A stretch of 64,000 nucleotides of DNA from JAOBAU01 sp034667465 (lineage in GTDB: Bacteria > Acidobacteriota > Thermoanaerobaculia > Gp7-AA8), in the NCBI GenBank assembly GCA_034667465.1, contig JAXDJV010000023.1, forward strand, positions 1 to 64,000, in the 5' to 3' direction. This document shows, in pieces, positions 58,310-64,000 of this stretch. Both the position numbers and the translations under genes were made by a program. The stretch's first letter is position 1. Every line of letters begins with the position of its first letter. The notes beneath the pieces were generated by a model. That model saw nothing but the letters and a program-made list of their open reading frames with translations, was not told the DNA's origin and searched no databases.

Positions 58310-60849
58310 AAGGCGAGTACCTCATTTACGGCATCGCTACCGCCGAGGGGAAAACAGGCTGGAGCGTCATTGGGAGCAGCATCGCGCTCAACGAGGCGGA
58401 GCGCAGCGCGCTCGTTACGCGCACGGCCGTTGGACATTTACGGGAATCGGGATTTACCGACTCGTACGGTTACTTCGGCGTGGAGAAGGCCGGTGGCCAG
58501 GAATGGGCGGTGTTCGCCCACTTTTACCGCAGCCTCAACACAGAGAAGACCGGAAATTACTTTGTGCAGCGCGACATCTGCCTCGCGCCGTATCACGAGT
58601 TTGCAGCGCTTGATGCTGACGCAACACCGTTCCTTCACAACCTGCCTCCGGCAAAAACGATCGCTACGTCGGGTGCACAACTCAACAGGTGGGATCTCCG
58701 CGAAGAAGCCGACCCGTCGGCACAGCGGCTGAAAGACGAATTGTCGGGTCTGCGCGCCGACTTTCTGGCCGACCTCCTCATCGCCGCGGTGCAGGAAACG
58801 CCGACTGTGATCGTCGGCTCACCCGGGCGCGATCTGATTCCGACGCTGTTATTGCTGCTGCCGCCGACGCTGCGCGCAGGAGTCACCTTCTCGACGGCCG
58901 TCGCTGATCCGTCGGCATCGGTACGGCTGCAGGTGATGCGTGCCTTTCCGGCCTCCGAGGCGAAAGGATCGATCGTCGAACTGGAGAAGCAGCGCTTCGT
59001 CTCGAACAAGATCACGACCGACTCGCCCGCCATCCGCGCGTTGTTCGCTACGTGGAAGAAAGACGGATACGACGAGCTGCTTCGCCAGCAGAACTTCATC
59101 GAGCGCGCGATGGATATCGGGACGCGTTCCCTCCTGGAAGAGCTCGAGACCGCGCAGCAGCTGTGGGTGACGTTCAACGATCTCGTTGGTGAGGAGAGTG
59201 GAGAGCGGAAGTGGCACCTCGCCTCGAGCGCACTCGAGCAGATCGGAAGCCTGCGCACGAAAGTACGGCCGGACGTGGTCGAGGCTGTCCTGAGGAACGT
59301 GCAGCTTCCTTCCGAGCGAACGCAGCTGATCAAGTTCATTCGCGATCTGCACCCGGCGAACGATGAAGCAGCAAAGATCGCCAATGCGTTCGCGCGACGT
59401 CTGGCGACCGTGAAAGATGATGAGCAGGTTGCCGAGTCGATTCGTCTTTACGAGAACGCGTTGCCGCGCAGCACCGATGATCTGCTGCCGGCGCTCCTCG
59501 GTGCACTCGAACCCGATCGAAGGAAGATCGAGCTCGCGCTCAAGCTGCGCAAAAAACTTGGCGACGCTGCCTCATCGTTGCACGACAGGGTGCTGGCCTC
59601 GTGGGCGTTTCGTGATCCGCGTCCTGACAGCGTGCGCGGTTTTCTGGCGACGCTCGGATCGAAAGATGACATCGCATCGCTGCGCAGCAACAAAGCGCTC
59701 ATCGAGCAGATCGAGTCGAACGCGGAATCGCGCTTCGCACTCGCTTTGTTCGACGCGTTCCTGCGCGGCGACGATCGCGATCTGCTCGCCGCGAAGCCGG
59801 GATCGGAAGCGATTGCGACGCTGACCAGCGAGGAAGGACAGCGATGGATCGCGCCGCTTCCGAAAGCTGCACTGATGCTCGCCGGGAGACTGCTTCCCTC
59901 CGCGAAGGCTGACGCCGCGAGAGTGCTGGCTGGCATTTTCGCCGACGCCTGGGAACAGGCGGACAGCACGTGGCTCACAGCGGAAGAGCGTAAAGCCGCT
60001 CGTGACGCCGTACACAAAAACAACAAGGATGCTGACCGCCGGATGCGCGTCGCCGACTATCGCCGCGATCTCGCGGAGGTCGAGGGAACTCTTTCCGAGC
60101 AGGTGCTGAAGCTGGCGAAAGAATGGAAAGAGCAGCGCCTTGGCGCCGAACAGCTCATCGAGGTGTTGCGCCCGGACGATGGCAGCTGGCCGACGGCGTC
60201 GATGGCGTGGTCGTTTCTCTCCGAGCTGTCTGCGAACGACGTCGATAGCGTGAAGAAGCTCATCGAAAGCTGGCGCGGGAAGTCGCAGGCGGAGCCGCTC
60301 CTCCGAATGCTCGCCGTCATCATCGCCATGTCGGGTAGTGGAGGGAGCCGCAGCGCCGGCGAGTTGTTGCCGGAGTGCTTCGACGCCATCGCGGAACTGC
60401 GCGAAACGAGCATGATCGGCGGAGAAGGGCGCTATCCGGTCGCGCGGTGGAAGCCGAAAGGGGCGGTTGCCTGTGACCTGTTCGCGGGGCTGGCGACATT
60501 CTTCCACAGTCGCAGGTACGCCGAAGAACAGAGGAACGTTCTCACTGCAGCACTCATCTCCGATCAGGACCGAGCAAGAGTGTTTCTGCAACGGCTGCAG
60601 GAGACGAACAGTGCGATCGCCGCGCTCGTCCCCGATGGCGAGTCTCTCCGGACGCGGCTTGCCGCGAACCAGTCAGTCGACGACGCAGACGCTCTCGATG
60701 CCGCTGCCGAGGTGTTTCTGGAGAAAACGAGCTCCGGAGTTCCTCTCATCAAGAAGCGATCTGTTCGCAGCATGCTTGAGAATCTTCGGAGCGCAATCAA
60801 ACGTGGCGTACGCTCACGCGGCGACAGCATCTATACGCAGCTGCGCTGA
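58306..60849 (+). CDS. GTPase-associated protein 1 (GAP1-N2)-like large protein
   Basis: The 847-residue cytosolic protein begins with a beta-rich domain (EYLIYGIATAEGKTGWSVIG, then YRSLNTEKTGNYFVQRDICL) similar to the N-terminal domain of GAP1 proteins, followed by IPTLLLLLPPTLRAGVTFST, which also recalls that family. The remaining 600 residues are alpha-helical repeats. In described systems GAP1 accompanies paired GTPases and probably couples them to effectors. It follows two GTPases here. ATG overlaps the previous stop. Confidence 0.55.
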   Translation: MKGEYLIYGIATAEGKTGWSVIGSSIALNEAERSALVTRTAVGHLRESGFTDSYGYFGVEKAGGQEWAVFAHFYRSLNTEKTGNYFVQRDICLAPYHEFAALDADATPFLHNLPPAKTIATSGAQLNRWDLREEADPSAQRLKDELSGLRADFLADLLIAAVQETPTVIVGSPGRDLIPTLLLLLPPTLRAGVTFSTAVADPSASVRLQVMRAFPASEAKGSIVELEKQRFVSNKITTDSPAIRALFATWKKDGYDELLRQQNFIERAMDIGTRSLLEELETAQQLWVTFNDLVGEESGERKWHLASSALEQIGSLRTKVRPDVVEAVLRNVQLPSERTQLIKFIRDLHPANDEAAKIANAFARRLATVKDDEQVAESIRLYENALPRSTDDLLPALLGALEPDRRKIELALKLRKKLGDAASSLHDRVLASWAFRDPRPDSVRGFLATLGSKDDIASLRSNKALIEQIESNAESRFALALFDAFLRGDDRDLLAAKPGSEAIATLTSEEGQRWIAPLPKAALMLAGRLLPSAKADAARVLAGIFADAWEQADSTWLTAEERKAARDAVHKNNKDADRRMRVADYRRDLAEVEGTLSEQVLKLAKEWKEQRLGAEQLIEVLRPDDGSWPTASMAWSFLSELSANDVDSVKKLIESWRGKSQAEPLLRMLAVIIAMSGSGGSRSAGELLPECFDAIAELRETSMIGGEGRYPVARWKPKGAVACDLFAGLATFFHSRRYAEEQRNVLTAALISDQDRARVFLQRLQETNSAIAALVPDGESLRTRLAANQSVDDADALDAAAEVFLEKTSSGVPLIKKRSVRSMLENLRSAIKRGVRSRGDSIYTQLR

Positions 60850-60874
60850 GCGCCGCTGCCGCATCGCGCCGGCG

Positions 60875-62140
60875 ATGGCCGTGGTCCTGCTGCTCGCGGG
60901 CGGTTGCGGCAGTGCTCCGCCGTCGCCACCGCCGCGCGTCGAGCAGGCCGCGCCGGAGTTGTACGACGCGTTGCCCGGCAGCTCCACGTATGTCAGTCCG
61001 CCGGTACGTGAGCGGGGAACGCTCGGTGCCGTTTCGGGCCGCAAATCGGTTTGGTATCACTTCAACGTCGCGCCCGGCGGCACGCTTCGCGTCGATCTCA
61101 ATTCAGAGAAACGGACCTCGAGCTCGGCCTGGCAGTTGTTCGATGATTCTCCCGTGTACGGACGCTATCCGGCCGGCGAGCTCGGCGCAGGGCGAAGCTA
61201 CACGGCAGCGAAGTTGTTCCTCACGGAAACCGACACCTACTACGTTCGCGTGTCGGTTGCGGACGACGTCCGTCAGGCCGATTACATCCTGTCGATCGAT
61301 TACACACCGCCCGCACCACAGCCCGCGCCGCAGCCGCGTCCGAAACCGAAGCCGAAGGAGCCGAAGGGGGGAAGAGGAACGCGGCGCGACGACAAACGCG
61401 CCGACACGCCGCAGCCGGCTCCGAAGGTTGATCCGGTTGAAGCGTCGCGTTCCGACGCGATACCGCTCGATACCTCGACGTCGCTGCGCCTCGGCCGCGG
61501 CGCGAGCCATTCCTCCGGCTGGTATCGCATTCGCGCGCCGTATCGCACGACCGCGACGATCACATTCAAACCCGATGGCGCTTCGCGAGCGCCGGTCTCG
61601 CTGGAACTGCACGCGGCGACGCGAGTGCTGAAGAAGAGCGGTCCGTCGCGCGAGCGGCTGCAGATCACGACGGAGCTCGTCGCGGGGGGAACGTTTAGCG
61701 TCCTCGTTGCCGCTGCGAAGGACGCGCTGGCATCCGGAACGCTCTCGGTTCGCTACGAGCATTTTCTGGAGGAGCCGAGCGTCGACCGCGCCGAGTCGCT
61801 TGCTCCCGGTGCGACGATCACTTCAGTCGGCGGCGACTCGGGGGTCCGCTGGCGGTGGTACTCGTTCCGGCTGCGCGCTGAGTCGATCGTGAAGATGTCA
61901 TTGCGGTCGAGCGGCGACAACGCAGTTGCGACCGTCTATCGCGACGGACTGGTCAACGTCGTCAGGACCCTCGCCCTCGATCCATCGGCTGAGCTCTGCG
62001 CACTTCTGCCGCCTGGCGCCTACCTGATGCGCGTCGAAGGGCGCGAAGCGAAACGAGCGACCGTACGGATGTCGGTGACGATCAACGAGCGATCGGCGAG
62101 CGCCGGCTTTACCGATGTGAAATCGAAGCCGTGTCCGTGA
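60875..62140 (+). CDS. Lipoprotein with beta-sandwich repeats
   Basis: The 421-residue product has a very short signal (MAVVLLLAGGC) whose lipobox is weak and lacks the usual basic N-terminus; an unconventional upstream start is possible. The exported part has two or three beta-sandwich domains like bacterial pre-peptidase C-terminal domains (WYHFNVAPGGTLRVDLNS, YYVRVSVADDVRQADYILSI; later WYSFRLRAESIVKMSLRSSG) joined by a Pro/Lys-rich linker (residues about 150-185). It lies 25 nt after the GAP1-like gene and ends the operon; it would be a surface or periplasmic output. Confidence 0.6.
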   Translation: MAVVLLLAGGCGSAPPSPPPRVEQAAPELYDALPGSSTYVSPPVRERGTLGAVSGRKSVWYHFNVAPGGTLRVDLNSEKRTSSSAWQLFDDSPVYGRYPAGELGAGRSYTAAKLFLTETDTYYVRVSVADDVRQADYILSIDYTPPAPQPAPQPRPKPKPKEPKGGRGTRRDDKRADTPQPAPKVDPVEASRSDAIPLDTSTSLRLGRGASHSSGWYRIRAPYRTTATITFKPDGASRAPVSLELHAATRVLKKSGPSRERLQITTELVAGGTFSVLVAAAKDALASGTLSVRYEHFLEEPSVDRAESLAPGATITSVGGDSGVRWRWYSFRLRAESIVKMSLRSSGDNAVATVYRDGLVNVVRTLALDPSAELCALLPPGAYLMRVEGREAKRATVRMSVTINERSASAGFTDVKSKPCP

Positions 62141-62142
62141 CA

Positions 62143-63656
<1,514 letters not shown>

Positions 63657-63660
<4 letters not shown>

Positions 63661-64000
63661 TGCACCATCAGATTGCCGCTGCGCATGACGGACGCCGAAC
63701 GAACGTCGCCGCCTGCTTCGCGCCAGATGTAGTAGTAGAGATTGACGAGGTCGGTGACGGCGTGCGAGTACGACACGGCGGCGACGCCGAACGCGGTCGA
63801 GCGATCGTCGAACTGCGCCGAGGTCCGTTCGCCGCGGCCGAAATACTCTTCGCCGATCAGCGGATAGAAACGCGCACTGCGCGCGAACGTTTTCTCGAAG
63901 TACGTGCGCAACGCGAAGTGCTCGTCGAGTCCGTAGAAGACGGTCGCGAACTTCGACATGCGGCGCTCGAAGTACTGCTCGAAGTCGTCGTGCACGAGAC
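63657..64000 (-). CDS. C-terminal part of an unidentified conserved protein
   Basis: At least 112 residues are visible, running off the window edge; a GTG at 63995 may be internal. The sequence is helical with many aromatic residues (FATVFYGLDEHFALRTYFEK, FGVAAVSYSHAVTDLVNLYY, YIWREAGG). No family is recognised. Its stop overlaps the purH start, so the two are cotranscribed. Confidence 0.6.

Overview
The window is GC-rich, densely coded bacterial chromosome with no tRNA, rRNA, CRISPR array, insertion sequence or prophage that I can see. Overlapping ATGA/GTGA gene junctions, palindromic intergenic repeats, secreted proteins of unknown function and a complete thrA-thrB-thrC operon suggest a free-living, metabolically versatile diderm. 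My best guess is Acidobacteriota or a close relative, from general sequence style only. A recurring feature is a TANNNT -10 box only 5-13 nt before the start codon with no Shine-Dalgarno, which points to many leaderless mRNAs. Genes whose leader is longer usually carry GGAGG.

Layout. 1-2238: end of a crotonase-family gene and a methylcrotonyl-CoA carboxylase-type carboxyltransferase (probable leucine/acyl-CoA breakdown). 2255-7446: membrane and zinc-ribbon proteins, a HAD hydrolase preceded by a possible mini-transcript, a beta-barrel/cytochrome lipoprotein pair and two small secreted proteins. 7545-12237: aspartate kinase/homoserine dehydrogenase, homoserine kinase and threonine synthase, ending inside a perfect 37-bp palindrome. 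12291-20498: chalcone-isomerase-like protein, glycosyltransferase, DUF3024 protein, secreted protein, SmpA-like lipoprotein, MATE exporter, arylamine N-acetyltransferase, sigma-54 activator and amidohydrolase. 20495-24579: an unrecognised four-gene operon (two paralogous Gly-rich proteins, a HEVGH metallopeptidase-like protein, a large helical protein) downstream of a cytosine-5 methyltransferase. 24630-27389: a complete Dcm/Vsr/EcoRII-type restriction-modification-repair cassette. 27407-41130: GT-C/TPR membrane protein, REC-GGDEF-EAL protein, patatin with an embedded membrane domain, methyltransferase, sigma/anti-sigma pair, PA-IL-like lectin and GAF-HD-GYP protein. 41206-46413: a secreted/membrane protein, an ABC-type exporter and a DUF4097 protein.

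46468-62140 is the most unusual part. A potassium channel carrying an OmpA-like motif is followed by a tightly coupled operon. That operon encodes a 1788-residue fusion of a SEDS (FtsW/RodA-like) polymerase with a class B penicillin-binding transpeptidase, a membrane-anchored partner, a LolD/MacB-type ABC ATPase with an FtsX-like permease, a membrane-bound and a soluble P-loop GTPase, a large protein resembling GAP1 (GTPase-associated protein 1), and a lipoprotein. I read it as a double-GTPase/GAP1 module wired to cell-envelope synthesis and export. 62143-64000: purH and the end of an unidentified gene.

No stretch above 300 nt lacks a gene; the longest gap is 18091-18370.
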